Source: DAOVXM01 sp963746255 (lineage in GTDB: Bacteria; Chloroflexota; Anaerolineae; Anaerolineales; UBA4823). From it: a stretch of 64,000 bases of DNA. The notes below the pieces were generated by a model. That model was not told the origin of the DNA, did not search any database, and saw nothing but the letters and a program-made list of their open reading frames with translations. This document shows, piece by piece, positions 37,779 through 46,643 of the stretch; positions within the stretch are counted from its first letter, which is position 1, and each line of letters begins with the position of its first letter. The stretch lies in contig CAVVAJ010000005.1 of NCBI GenBank assembly GCA_963746255.1, forward strand, positions 744,001-808,000. The letters run 5' to 3'. Position numbers and translations under genes: made by a program.

Positions 37779-38627
37779 CTATTGTATGTGGTCGCGATTG
37801 TTCGCGTCCATATTTACAGGATCTAAATCTCTTGAAGAAATAGCAATCCGGTCTGGATGAGAGTAAATAGTAAAGCGATTGCGGCGGGCATAACCAATTA
37901 ATGTGATCCCCAACTGGTTTGCATTCTCTATGGATAATGAGGTAGGTGAAGTTCGGGAGATAACAATCGCAGCACCAATCCTAGCTGATTTTTGCAGCAT
38001 CTCTGAGCTTATCCGTCCGGTGGTGATAATGATTTTTTGGTGTAATTCTGTACCCGAATATAATAACTTCCCGCCAATTTTATCGAGCGTATTATGACGG
38101 CCGATATCCTCAGCTACGAAGACGATACGGTTCCCATCTGATAATCCAGTGGTATGGACACCGCCGGTGATCTCGTAGAGACTCTGCGAGTTAAATAACT
38201 GCTCGATTAACAAGTTAATCTGGTTTGCGGCGAGTATAGAGCTGTTGGTATTGACTGGCAGCCCAGAAGTATTCCTTACGGCTGTCAAGCCTCCCGAACA
38301 CCCCGAGGTACGCTGCCAATCCTGAGGTTTAGCCACATTATTCTTGAGCCAGATATCAATGTTATCGCCCGATGCGCATAGCCGGATATTATCGATGTCC
38401 GAACTTTTGGTAATAATTCCTTCGTTAAACAGAAATCCAACCGCCAGAGCTTCCAGATCAACCGGTGTACACATGAAGGACAACCACAGTTCGCCATTTA
38501 CAGTTAATGACACGAGTTTCTCGACAACCACTTCTTCTGGTTGGGAGGTTTTTTTTCGCGATTGAATTTGTGTCACTTGAAAAGATTGACTCGGTGAATT
38601 TATACTTGCCATCGCTTCGTACCTCAT
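37779..38627 (-). CDS. fdhD: FdhD, sulfurtransferase for formate dehydrogenase maturation
   Basis: 282 residues (an in-frame ATG at 38612 is an alternative start). FdhD transfers sulfur from IscS to the bis-MGD cofactor before it enters formate dehydrogenase. Family text includes 'TPVDLEALAVGFLFNEGII', 'GVHTTGLSDGNRIVFVAEDIGRHN' and 'IGGKLLYSG'. The sulfur-carrying region reads 'TSGCSGG' with one cysteine (C110), rather than the CxxC of E. coli. The gene is on the same strand as and upstream of fdhA, which supports its role. N-terminal residues 1-25 are low in conservation. Confidence 0.9.
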   Translation of the reverse strand: MRYEAMASINSPSQSFQVTQIQSRKKTSQPEEVVVEKLVSLTVNGELWLSFMCTPVDLEALAVGFLFNEGIITKSSDIDNIRLCASGDNIDIWLKNNVAKPQDWQRTSGCSGGLTAVRNTSGLPVNTNSSILAANQINLLIEQLFNSQSLYEITGGVHTTGLSDGNRIVFVAEDIGRHNTLDKIGGKLLYSGTELHQKIIITTGRISSEMLQKSARIGAAIVISRTSPTSLSIENANQLGITLIGYARRNRFTIYSHPDRIAISSRDLDPVNMDANNRDHIQ

Positions 38628-38795
38628 TCATACCGGTAAGATAAGGTTATTTTAGCAGATATCCTCTATTTGAGATGTCAAGTCGGGAAGAAAATTAAGC
38701 GAATCAGGATATTTGTCGATCGAAGATCAGACATCAGTAAATTTATATGTGTTATGATCACGAAACCTTACTAGCTGACGAGAGGAAGTTTGCTC

Positions 38796-39599
38796 ATGGA
38801 TGAGTATCTGGTACAACCTGGAAAGAAGATAAATTTGTCGGAATGGGATCCAGCAGATAAGCAGTTCTTCCCGGAAGGTAAACAGGTGGGTGAACAATTA
38901 TTACTACAGTTCAACCAAAAGCTGGAGACTATACAGGAATTATTATATGCCGAGCATAAGCAGAAGGTGTTAATCGTTTTGCAGGCAATGGATACCGGCG
39001 GGAAGGATGGCACGATACGGCATGTATTTGAAGGTGTCAACCCACAAGGCGTTAGTGTCACAAGCTTTAAAGTACCCACCCAAATTGAGTTGGATCATGA
39101 TTACCTTTGGCGCGTGCATCAGCATGTCCCAGGTAAGGGCCAAATCATGATTTTCAACCGCAGTCATTATGAGGATGTTCTGGTAGTTCGCGTTCACAAT
39201 CTAGTGCCTGGACAAACATGGAAGAAACGCTTTGACCACATCAATAATTTTGAGCGCATGCTCGTTGACGAAGGCAGTACGATACTGAAATTCTTCCTTC
39301 ATATCAGCAAAGAAGAGCAGAAACAGCGCTTGCAAGCCAGACTGGATGAAGAAAATAAACAGTGGAAATTCTCAAGTGGGGATCTGAAGGAGAGAAAATT
39401 ATGGCCGGACTACCAGCGTGCCTATGAAGAAATGTTGTCTAAAACTAGTACCGAGTGGGCTCCCTGGTATGTTATTCCAGCTAACCGAAAATGGTATCGC
39501 AATTTGGTAATCAGCAAGATCATCATTAAAACCTTGGAAAATCTGAACATGAGCTACCCGCAACCGGAGGGGGATTTATTGGGGGTAGTCTTCGAATAA
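38796..39599 (+). CDS. Polyphosphate kinase 2 family phosphotransferase
   Basis: About 267 residues from ATG 38796 (GAGAGGAAG upstream), the short PPK2 form. Walker A 'AMDTGGKDGTI' (about 64-74) and the lid-proximal Walker B 'IFNRSHYEDV' are diagnostic. PPK2 enzymes move phosphate between polyphosphate and nucleoside mono- or diphosphates. 'FEGVNPQGVSVTSFKVPT' and 'WYVIPANRKWYRNLVIS' match the polyphosphate:AMP/ADP group. Whether AMP or ADP is preferred cannot be told. The gene ends in a strong bidirectional terminator. Confidence 0.92.
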   Translation: MDEYLVQPGKKINLSEWDPADKQFFPEGKQVGEQLLLQFNQKLETIQELLYAEHKQKVLIVLQAMDTGGKDGTIRHVFEGVNPQGVSVTSFKVPTQIELDHDYLWRVHQHVPGKGQIMIFNRSHYEDVLVVRVHNLVPGQTWKKRFDHINNFERMLVDEGSTILKFFLHISKEEQKQRLQARLDEENKQWKFSSGDLKERKLWPDYQRAYEEMLSKTSTEWAPWYVIPANRKWYRNLVISKIIIKTLENLNMSYPQPEGDLLGVVFE

Positions 39600-39687
39600 G
39601 AAAGGGATCGTTGGTTCGCAAATATTACTTCCGATTAGACAATTTCTTGCATCAATCTTCGGAATTTGTGGGGGGATGGAGTTAAAA

Positions 39688-39720
39688 AAACCGCCATAAC
39701 ATGTCATGTTATGGCGGTTT
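39688..39720. terminator. Bidirectional terminator between convergent genes
   Basis: AAACCGCCATAACATG and CATGTTATGGCGGTTT form a perfect 16-bp inverted repeat with a single central base. A-run upstream and T-rich sequence downstream ('atctttttc') make it active in both directions, ending PPK2 and the GGDEF-EAL gene. Confidence 0.85.
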
Positions 39721-39741
39721 ATCTTTTTCGTTATTATCTCC

Positions 39742-42501
39742 CTAACAAAGAATACCAGTATTGGTGTTCACGGCGTCGAGTTTAATTTTCATTTTACCCT
39801 GGTCCATAGGATTGGACAAGAAATAACCCTGACCAAACTCACATCCAAGCTTTTTCAGCTGATCGAGCTGGGCTCCATCCTCAATCCCCTCAGCAACTAC
39901 CCCAATACCAAGTTCATTTGAAAGCGAAATGATCGCTTGAACGATCTGAAGATTGCTTTTATCTGTATTGATCGTGTTTATAAAGGAGTTATCGATCTTC
40001 AGGCCATTTATTGGGAATTGGGAAAGGTAGCTCAAGGAAGAATAGCCAATTCCAAAATCATCAATTTGAACCTGTACCCCCAGGTCACGAATCTGCTGCA
40101 AGATACGGGCGTTTTCATCTGTATATTCAAGGAGAGCGCTCTCGGTGATTTCAATTCTTAGACAATCTGGAGCTAGCTGGGTTTTCTGCACAATGGATTG
40201 GATAAAACCGATGATATCTGGATGGGTGAGGTGACTAGTGGTCATATTTACGCTCATATAAATTGGCTCTAAGTTTGCATATGTCTGCTGCCATTCTTTG
40301 AGCTGCATACAAGCTTTTTCCATTACCCAGCGATCAATAGCGATAATCTGACCAGTTTCTTCGGCGAATGGGATGAATTCACCCGGCTGGAGCAATCCGC
40401 GCTGTGGGTGGTTCCAGCGCACAAGAGCTTCGAAGCCAACGACACGGTTTGTCTTGAGCGCTGAGATGATCTGGTAATGTATGGTGAGTTCATCATTCTG
40501 CACTGCCCGACGTAAATCAGTTTCCAATTCTAGACGCTCCATGACTTGTTCACGCATCTCTTTGGTGAATAGCTCTGAGCGGGATTTCCCTCTACCTTTG
40601 GCGTTGTACAGGGCGATGTCTGCATCTCTCAGGACATCTTCTGAGGTTTGATAGGATTTTTCGCCCATCACCATACCAATACTGGCACTGATGTTGATCT
40701 CATGCCCATCGATGGTGAAACTCTGGGATAATTCCTGCATAATCCACTCGACTACTTGCTTGGCATCATCGATAGTTTGGATATCCTCCAACAAGATCAC
40801 GAATTCATCACCACCAAATCTGGCAAATGTATCTGTCGCCCGCAAACGTTTTGAGAGTTTATGCGCTACTGCGACCAGTAATTTGTCGCCAGTAAGGTGT
40901 CCATGGACATCGTTAACGTCTTTAAAACGATCGAGATCCATGAATAATACTGCATACTGATAGTCTTTTTTACGCTTGGCACGTTCGACAGCTAGGGTGA
41001 GGTGATCTAAAAACAATCCACGATTTGGTAGCCCAGTCATCGTATCGTAGAAAGCATCGTGTAATAACTTCTCCTCAGCATATTTCCTGTCTGTGATATC
41101 TGTTTGTGACCCAGCAATTCGCGTTGCCCTCTTATCCTCATCGAGAACTGCTAAACCCCGGCTTAACATCCAGCGATAAGTGCCATCCCGATGAAGCATA
41201 CGGTGTTCATTTTCGAAATGGGATGTCGACCCCTTGAAATGTGCAGTGAGATCTAGTTTTAACCTTTCAACATCTTCCGGATGGATACGTTTTAGCCACT
41301 CGTCAGATGAGCTGCTGACGTCACGATTCGCATACCCAAGCATCCCTTTCCAACGCTGGGAATAATAAACCTCATCATTTTGCAGGTCCCAATCCCATAT
41401 CCCATCGTTTGCTCCACGCATGGCTAGTTCATAACGGTCTTTGCTGATACGGAGAGCTTGCTCAACTTTTTTGCGTTCAGTGATCTCCATCTTCGCCTGC
41501 ATATATAAATTCGCATTCTCGAGCGCGACTGCAGCATAATCAGCCAATGCAATCAACAACACTTCATCGATCTCTTTGAAAGGCCTTTGAGCAGAATGAT
41601 TGACAACCGAGAGAACGCCGAGAGGTTTTCCTTTGGCGTAGATAGGTACATGGAGCAAGCTGTGAACAAGGAAACCGGTACTGACCTTGATTAACGGCCC
41701 TTCGTCCGTTTCAGTGGTTGTACGGATCGGGCGTTTTGTCCGTAAGGCTACACCGATTAGCGAATCGTGAACAGGCAAGCGCATTGTTTTGCTCTTCTCC
41801 GAATCGATGTTCTTCACCGCCCGTATATATAACTGGTCAGAGCTATTTTCCAGCAGTGCTAGAAAGCCTTCTTCAGCTCGAGTGAGGTGGGTTGCCGCCT
41901 CAACGATCCGGCGTAATACATCGTCAAGATTCAATGATGAGGTCACGCTGCGACCGATTCGAGCAAGCGTCGTTTGCCAGTTCAATTGTCTGCGCAGTTG
42001 GGTCGTCAATTGAGCCCTTTCACGTACTAGACGTGTTTCTCGCAGAGCTTGCTTTATCGAAGCTCCCAATTGCTCGGTGTCAATCGGTTTGGTCAAGTAA
42101 TTTTGAACCCCGAGGCGAAATGCTTCAACGGCGACTTGCTCTGACCCGTGTCCGGTCACCAGTATCGCAGGAATTCGGCGATTTTGCTTTGCTAACCTGC
42201 GCAGGATATCTAATCCCTGCATATCAGGGAGCTCTAGATCCAAGACCATTAGGGAGACAGATTTATCTTCTAGGACGCGTAGGGCTTCTTTCCCAGAATG
42301 TGCCACCAGGGAGTGATATCCAAGCTGCGGTAGAAGCTGCGTGGATAGAAAATTTGCGATCTGGCGATTGTCGTCAATAACCAAGATGGTCTCAGGTGGC
42401 AAAGATTTCTCCCCCTTTGTAGGTTCAGGGGTTTCACTCTGGTTTATTGTACCGGTTGGTGTAAACTCATTTTGCAGTGTCATAGGCGTATTTGGTCTCA
42501 T
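39742..42501 (-). CDS. Response regulator REC-GAF-PAS-GGDEF-EAL, c-di-GMP metabolism
   Basis: 919 residues. The REC domain (about 35-155) has 'VIDDN' and the phospho-Asp in 'LMVLDLELPD'. A coiled linker follows, then GAF (about 180-340), PAS (about 355-475), GGDEF (about 485-650; 'FARFGGDEFVILLED' is intact) and EAL (about 665-905; 'GFEALVRWNHP', 'DDFGIGYSSLSYLS'). Both catalytic signatures are canonical, so it could make and degrade cyclic di-GMP, with activity set by REC phosphorylation and GAF/PAS ligands. No partner histidine kinase is adjacent. The start could be M1 or M7. Confidence 0.92.
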   Translation of the reverse strand: MRPNTPMTLQNEFTPTGTINQSETPEPTKGEKSLPPETILVIDDNRQIANFLSTQLLPQLGYHSLVAHSGKEALRVLEDKSVSLMVLDLELPDMQGLDILRRLAKQNRRIPAILVTGHGSEQVAVEAFRLGVQNYLTKPIDTEQLGASIKQALRETRLVRERAQLTTQLRRQLNWQTTLARIGRSVTSSLNLDDVLRRIVEAATHLTRAEEGFLALLENSSDQLYIRAVKNIDSEKSKTMRLPVHDSLIGVALRTKRPIRTTTETDEGPLIKVSTGFLVHSLLHVPIYAKGKPLGVLSVVNHSAQRPFKEIDEVLLIALADYAAVALENANLYMQAKMEITERKKVEQALRISKDRYELAMRGANDGIWDWDLQNDEVYYSQRWKGMLGYANRDVSSSSDEWLKRIHPEDVERLKLDLTAHFKGSTSHFENEHRMLHRDGTYRWMLSRGLAVLDEDKRATRIAGSQTDITDRKYAEEKLLHDAFYDTMTGLPNRGLFLDHLTLAVERAKRKKDYQYAVLFMDLDRFKDVNDVHGHLTGDKLLVAVAHKLSKRLRATDTFARFGGDEFVILLEDIQTIDDAKQVVEWIMQELSQSFTIDGHEINISASIGMVMGEKSYQTSEDVLRDADIALYNAKGRGKSRSELFTKEMREQVMERLELETDLRRAVQNDELTIHYQIISALKTNRVVGFEALVRWNHPQRGLLQPGEFIPFAEETGQIIAIDRWVMEKACMQLKEWQQTYANLEPIYMSVNMTTSHLTHPDIIGFIQSIVQKTQLAPDCLRIEITESALLEYTDENARILQQIRDLGVQVQIDDFGIGYSSLSYLSQFPINGLKIDNSFINTINTDKSNLQIVQAIISLSNELGIGVVAEGIEDGAQLDQLKKLGCEFGQGYFLSNPMDQGKMKIKLDAVNTNTGILC

Positions 42502-42665
42502 ACTAATAAGGATTCCCTGGAATTCATTCCGACATCTTTATCAAATAGCATATACCAGGATATATCGATTGCCCTAATTGGTGCCTTGTAGTGGTGTATC
42601 TCCATATTATTAAATCGGCAGGAACATGCGATTAAACAGGTGTGCAGCGCAATATTTCTACTTGC

Positions 42666-43499
42666 TTACACAAGTGATAGGAATTGTTTTACAGAATCTT
42701 CCATGCTAAGTTCCCCATCGAGTACAGCTTTTTGGTATTTGATTGACCAATGATAGAGCAGAGATTGCGCTTGAACGAGTTCGAGCAGCACAATTTGAGC
42801 CAATGGGCCAGCCTCATTCAAGTAGCCTGTACGGTAAAAATCCTTTTTTGCACTCTCTTGGTCGTAGGACACACGTTTGATATATGCTCTCCACTTTCCA
42901 TTGATCAAGGAAACTTGGGCATAACCGGGTCTGGGGTCCCCATCAAATGGTAGTCCAGCCGAGCCAGCGTTCACAATCAAGGTACTATTCAGTTTACGTA
43001 TTAATGGAATATGGGTATGCCCAACACAAAATACAGTTGGTGGGATGCCAATTTGGCGGGCTAGTGTTCGATCACTTGTCTCACGATAGATCCCATCGCG
43101 GTTGCCCCGCATTGAAGCATGGGCTACGCGTACTTCAGCACTTGGTGGTAAATTGATACTGTAAAAGGAAGGCATCTTCGCAAATGCTTTAATCTTTGAC
43201 CGCACTTGCTCGTAAGTCCATATAGATGCGCGATGGACCATGAACTCGGATTTTATGTTTTGTGATTCCCATTGGGTTTGATTGAGGACGTACTCCTCAT
43301 GGTTCCCAAGGAGGACCACCCAATTCTCCGTAGACTGATATTGGAGAACAATCTCAAGACATTCTCGGGGATGAGGCCCGCGGTTTAGAACATCCCCAGC
43401 GACGACCGTTATATCAGGATCCCAAATCTCAATATCGTGGATAATTGCCCTTAAAGCGTGCAAATTGCTGTGTATATCTGCGAGTACTGCGATCTTCAT
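42666..43499 (-). CDS. Calcineurin-like metallophosphoesterase
   Basis: 277 residues with all five metal-binding blocks: 'VLADIHSNLHAL' (5-16), 'VAGDVLNRGPHPRE', 'LLGNHEEYVL', 'RVAHASMRGN' and 'CVGHTHIPLI'. This is the YfcE/protein-phosphatase-like arrangement with a nucleotide or phosphoprotein substrate, not resolved here. It is cytoplasmic and monocistronic, with intergenic gaps on both sides. Confidence 0.88.
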   Translation of the reverse strand: MKIAVLADIHSNLHALRAIIHDIEIWDPDITVVAGDVLNRGPHPRECLEIVLQYQSTENWVVLLGNHEEYVLNQTQWESQNIKSEFMVHRASIWTYEQVRSKIKAFAKMPSFYSINLPPSAEVRVAHASMRGNRDGIYRETSDRTLARQIGIPPTVFCVGHTHIPLIRKLNSTLIVNAGSAGLPFDGDPRPGYAQVSLINGKWRAYIKRVSYDQESAKKDFYRTGYLNEAGPLAQIVLLELVQAQSLLYHWSIKYQKAVLDGELSMEDSVKQFLSLV

Positions 43500-43559
43500 T
43501 TCGATTAATATATCAATTTATAGCTTATATTAATTCCGCTGTGGATATCCCAGCGGATG

Positions 43560-44771
43560 TCAAACTGATTGCTGCCCATTTCGAGGCGCGGTGTTTAGTA
43601 ACAGGAACCCAATTATCCCAATAGTGGAAAAGATCATCCCACCAAACCATATCGCTCCTGGTGCGATGTTATCGTACAAATAACCACCAATGACGGGTCC
43701 AACCCCCAGGGCGATCCCGAAGGTTAATCCATATATACTCATATAGCGGGCTCGCATATCCGGTGGCGCTAAATTTGCTGTATATGTCGTCGATGTCGGA
43801 ACGATGACCATTTCCCCAATGGTGAGGATCACCATGCTCAAGATGAAAGAGAGAAAATCACGGGCGACCAATACGACTCCCAATCCGAGCAAATAGAAGA
43901 ATGCTCCGGCTGACATCACTAGTAACTCCCGATATCGCTTGGTAAGGTTAGTTACTGTATATTGGAACAAGACTACCATGACGGCATTGGTTGCCATGAT
44001 AAAACCGTATTGACTTTCCGGAATATTGAAGTTCTCTTTGGCATATACCGGAAGTAAGACCATTACCATGACATAGCCCATACCTGCAACTGCATAGATC
44101 CCACAGAATGCGAGAAAACCACGGTCATGAAGAATCTGATCGTAACCGGCAAATCCCTTCCTATTTCGGATTTCTTCAGGTGTTGGTTGGTGTACCAACG
44201 TCTCCTGTACGAAGATACTTAGAAAGACTGCGAAGGTCAGACTAGCTGCCGCGGCGATGCCAAACACGATTGAATAGGATATTGCTGCTAGAAAACCTCC
44301 TACTGATGGACCGATAGCAACCCCAACATTATTTACCATGCGTAGTAGAGCGTAAGCATTAGCCCGTTTTTCTGTTTCAACCATATCTGCGACCATCGCA
44401 TTGCTGCCTACTCTGAACATTGGCCCAGCAGCGCCTTGCAACGCCATTAATAATGCCCATACACTTAGTGAACCTGCCCAGATCATCAAGCAATAAATGA
44501 TACTGCTGCTGAACAAGCTGGTAACCATAACGCCTTTCCGTCCGAAGCGGTCAGCGACTGGACCGGCAACAAGAATCGTTACTAAACTCGTGGTTGAGTT
44601 CACAGTTAAAATCAGGGCAATCGTTGTGAGGGGTAGATCCAATTTCTCGCGCAGATATATCGTCAAGAAGGGCCAAACCATACTTGAGCCAGCTGTGCTG
44701 ATCAGCATACCACCAAAAAGCAGCCAGAATTGTTGGGGATATTGGCTGTAGAGCGCAGATATTCTTTGCAT
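43560..44771 (-). CDS. MFS transporter, 12-helix DHA1 type
   Basis: 403 residues with about 12 hydrophobic helices, and motif A 'GPVADRFGRKGVMV' after helix 2. 'MVADMVETEKRANAYALLRM' (helix 4-5 loop) and 'YLYDNIAPGAIWFGG' are typical of DHA1 drug or metabolite exporters. The gene lies between a phosphoesterase and an ABC exporter pair on the same strand; 37 bp separate it from the exporter. Substrate unknown. Confidence 0.88.
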   Translation of the reverse strand: MQRISALYSQYPQQFWLLFGGMLISTAGSSMVWPFLTIYLREKLDLPLTTIALILTVNSTTSLVTILVAGPVADRFGRKGVMVTSLFSSSIIYCLMIWAGSLSVWALLMALQGAAGPMFRVGSNAMVADMVETEKRANAYALLRMVNNVGVAIGPSVGGFLAAISYSIVFGIAAAASLTFAVFLSIFVQETLVHQPTPEEIRNRKGFAGYDQILHDRGFLAFCGIYAVAGMGYVMVMVLLPVYAKENFNIPESQYGFIMATNAVMVVLFQYTVTNLTKRYRELLVMSAGAFFYLLGLGVVLVARDFLSFILSMVILTIGEMVIVPTSTTYTANLAPPDMRARYMSIYGLTFGIALGVGPVIGGYLYDNIAPGAIWFGGMIFSTIGIIGFLLLNTAPRNGQQSV

Positions 44772-44808
44772 CAGGGCTTATAACGAGGAGGATATTAATA
44801 CGGCAGGA

Positions 44809-46629
44809 TTAGTTAGTGGCCAGCTGCTCAGAGAGCAAAGAACCGTAGGCTACTTCTTTCTCTTGGCGGAACTGCTGGGTATAGAGGCGATAATAATACC
44901 CCTGGGCATGGATTAATTCTGAATGCGTCCCAGCCTCCGCGATCTGTCCATCCATAATTACTAAGATCCGATCTGCCTTTCGGATCGTCGATAATCTGTG
45001 AGCGATGATGATGCTTGTGCGACCAGTCATAATCCGATCCATCCCTTGCTGGATGAGTTCTTCTGTGATTGTATCAACAGAACTAGTAGCTTCATCCATG
45101 ATGAATATTTCCGGTTGGGATAATATTGCACGGGCTAGACTGATTAGCTGCTTTTGACCAGTTGAGAGCAGGTTACCCCCTTCACCGACATCCTCATCGT
45201 AGCCTTTCTCGAAGTTCGCGATGAAGTCACTCGCTCCAGCTAGTTTCGCGGCTTTCTCAACTTCCTCAGCCGTAGCGGATAATCTCCCATAACGGATGTT
45301 CTCTCGAATACTGCCGGAAAATAGATGGGGAGTTTGCAGGACGATTCCGATTCTTGATTGAATGGACTGTTGGGATAAGTCTTTGTAATCTACTCCAGCA
45401 AGATGGATTTTTCCTGAAGTTGGTTCGAAAAAGCGACAGATTAGATTTACGATTGTCGTCTTACCACCCCCTGTTGGACCTACTAAGGCGATCTTCTCAC
45501 CTGGATTTATCTTCAAATTGAATCCTTCCAGTACCGTTTCGCCTTCTGTATAGGTGAAATATACATTGTTAAATTCAATTGTCCCGTGAATGCTTTCGAC
45601 ATCTTTTGCCGAGGGAGAATCTACAATCTCTGGTTCCTCATCTTCGAGAGAAAATATACGCTCAGCAGAGGCAATTGCCTGCTGTAATTCGGCATAAACG
45701 CGTGCTAGATCCTGGATAGGCCAAAGCATAAAAATGAGGTAGGAGATGAATGCCTGAATCCCACCAATCGTCATAGCGCCATAGGATGTTTGTAGCCCTC
45801 CAAACCAGACAATCGCGCCCATTGCGAAAGAACTGATAATTTGTACAATCGGCAGGAATAATGCTGACAACCAGGCCGCGCGATAACTAGCGTGGTACAT
45901 TTTGTTCGTTATCTCTCCGAATTCGTCCAAGTTTTCTTCTTCCCGGCCGAGCGCTTTTACCACACGTACACCAGTGATATTTTCGTTGAAAGCACCTGTG
46001 ATTTTCGAATTCAGTTTCCTGGCTTGGCGAAAATGTATCAAAATCCTTTTGCGAAATTGAACTGCAACGGTTACCAATACCGGAATCGCGGCTAATACGA
46101 TCAACGCGAGTTTCCAGTTAATGATTAACATAAAGAACATTGCAGTCGCAATATTCATCACCCCCCAAGTAACATCTAGAAGACCCCAGGTAACCAGCTC
46201 GGAAACCCGATCCGTATCTGAAGTCACACGGGAGATGATCCAACCAACTGGTGTTTTGTTATAAAAAGATAGGGATAAGTCTTGAAGATGGTTGAATAAA
46301 CCCTTGCGGAGATCATATCGGATGCGTTCCCCGAGTACACCAGCAAAAAAGATAAATGCGAAGACAAAAATCGCCTGGATGAGGATGAGACCCCCATATC
46401 GCCAAACGATATCGTACAGTGCTTGACGATCTTTGGGAATAATTGCTTGATCAATTATTTGTTTGCTGAGATAAGTCAAATACGAATCGATAAAAGAGAC
46501 TAACCCGATGGATATCAAAAATGCCAATACCCACGTTCCATAGGATTTCGTTAAGGAAATGATCCGCCGGATGGTGCTACCGGTATATTTGGATGTAAAT
46601 TCTTCCTCTTCAAAGTAAATGTCAGACAT
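44809..46629 (-). CDS. ABC exporter half-transporter, canonical Walker B
   Basis: 606 residues: a six-helix transmembrane domain (about 20-330) followed by an ATPase domain. Walker A is 'GPTGGGKTT', Walker B 'IFIMDEATSSVD' with the catalytic Glu, and H-loop 'IIAHRLSTI'. The signature reads 'LSTGQKQLISLARAI', not the canonical LSGGQ. Its neighbour (46644-48506) has the opposite pattern, so together they are a heterodimeric exporter with one consensus and one degenerate ATP site, like TM287/288 or BmrCD. The gap between them is 14 bp. Confidence 0.92.
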   Translation of the reverse strand: MSDIYFEEEEFTSKYTGSTIRRIISLTKSYGTWVLAFLISIGLVSFIDSYLTYLSKQIIDQAIIPKDRQALYDIVWRYGGLILIQAIFVFAFIFFAGVLGERIRYDLRKGLFNHLQDLSLSFYNKTPVGWIISRVTSDTDRVSELVTWGLLDVTWGVMNIATAMFFMLIINWKLALIVLAAIPVLVTVAVQFRKRILIHFRQARKLNSKITGAFNENITGVRVVKALGREEENLDEFGEITNKMYHASYRAAWLSALFLPIVQIISSFAMGAIVWFGGLQTSYGAMTIGGIQAFISYLIFMLWPIQDLARVYAELQQAIASAERIFSLEDEEPEIVDSPSAKDVESIHGTIEFNNVYFTYTEGETVLEGFNLKINPGEKIALVGPTGGGKTTIVNLICRFFEPTSGKIHLAGVDYKDLSQQSIQSRIGIVLQTPHLFSGSIRENIRYGRLSATAEEVEKAAKLAGASDFIANFEKGYDEDVGEGGNLLSTGQKQLISLARAILSQPEIFIMDEATSSVDTITEELIQQGMDRIMTGRTSIIIAHRLSTIRKADRILVIMDGQIAEAGTHSELIHAQGYYYRLYTQQFRQEKEVAYGSLLSEQLATN

Positions 46630-46643
46630 ACTTTATTCCGGGA

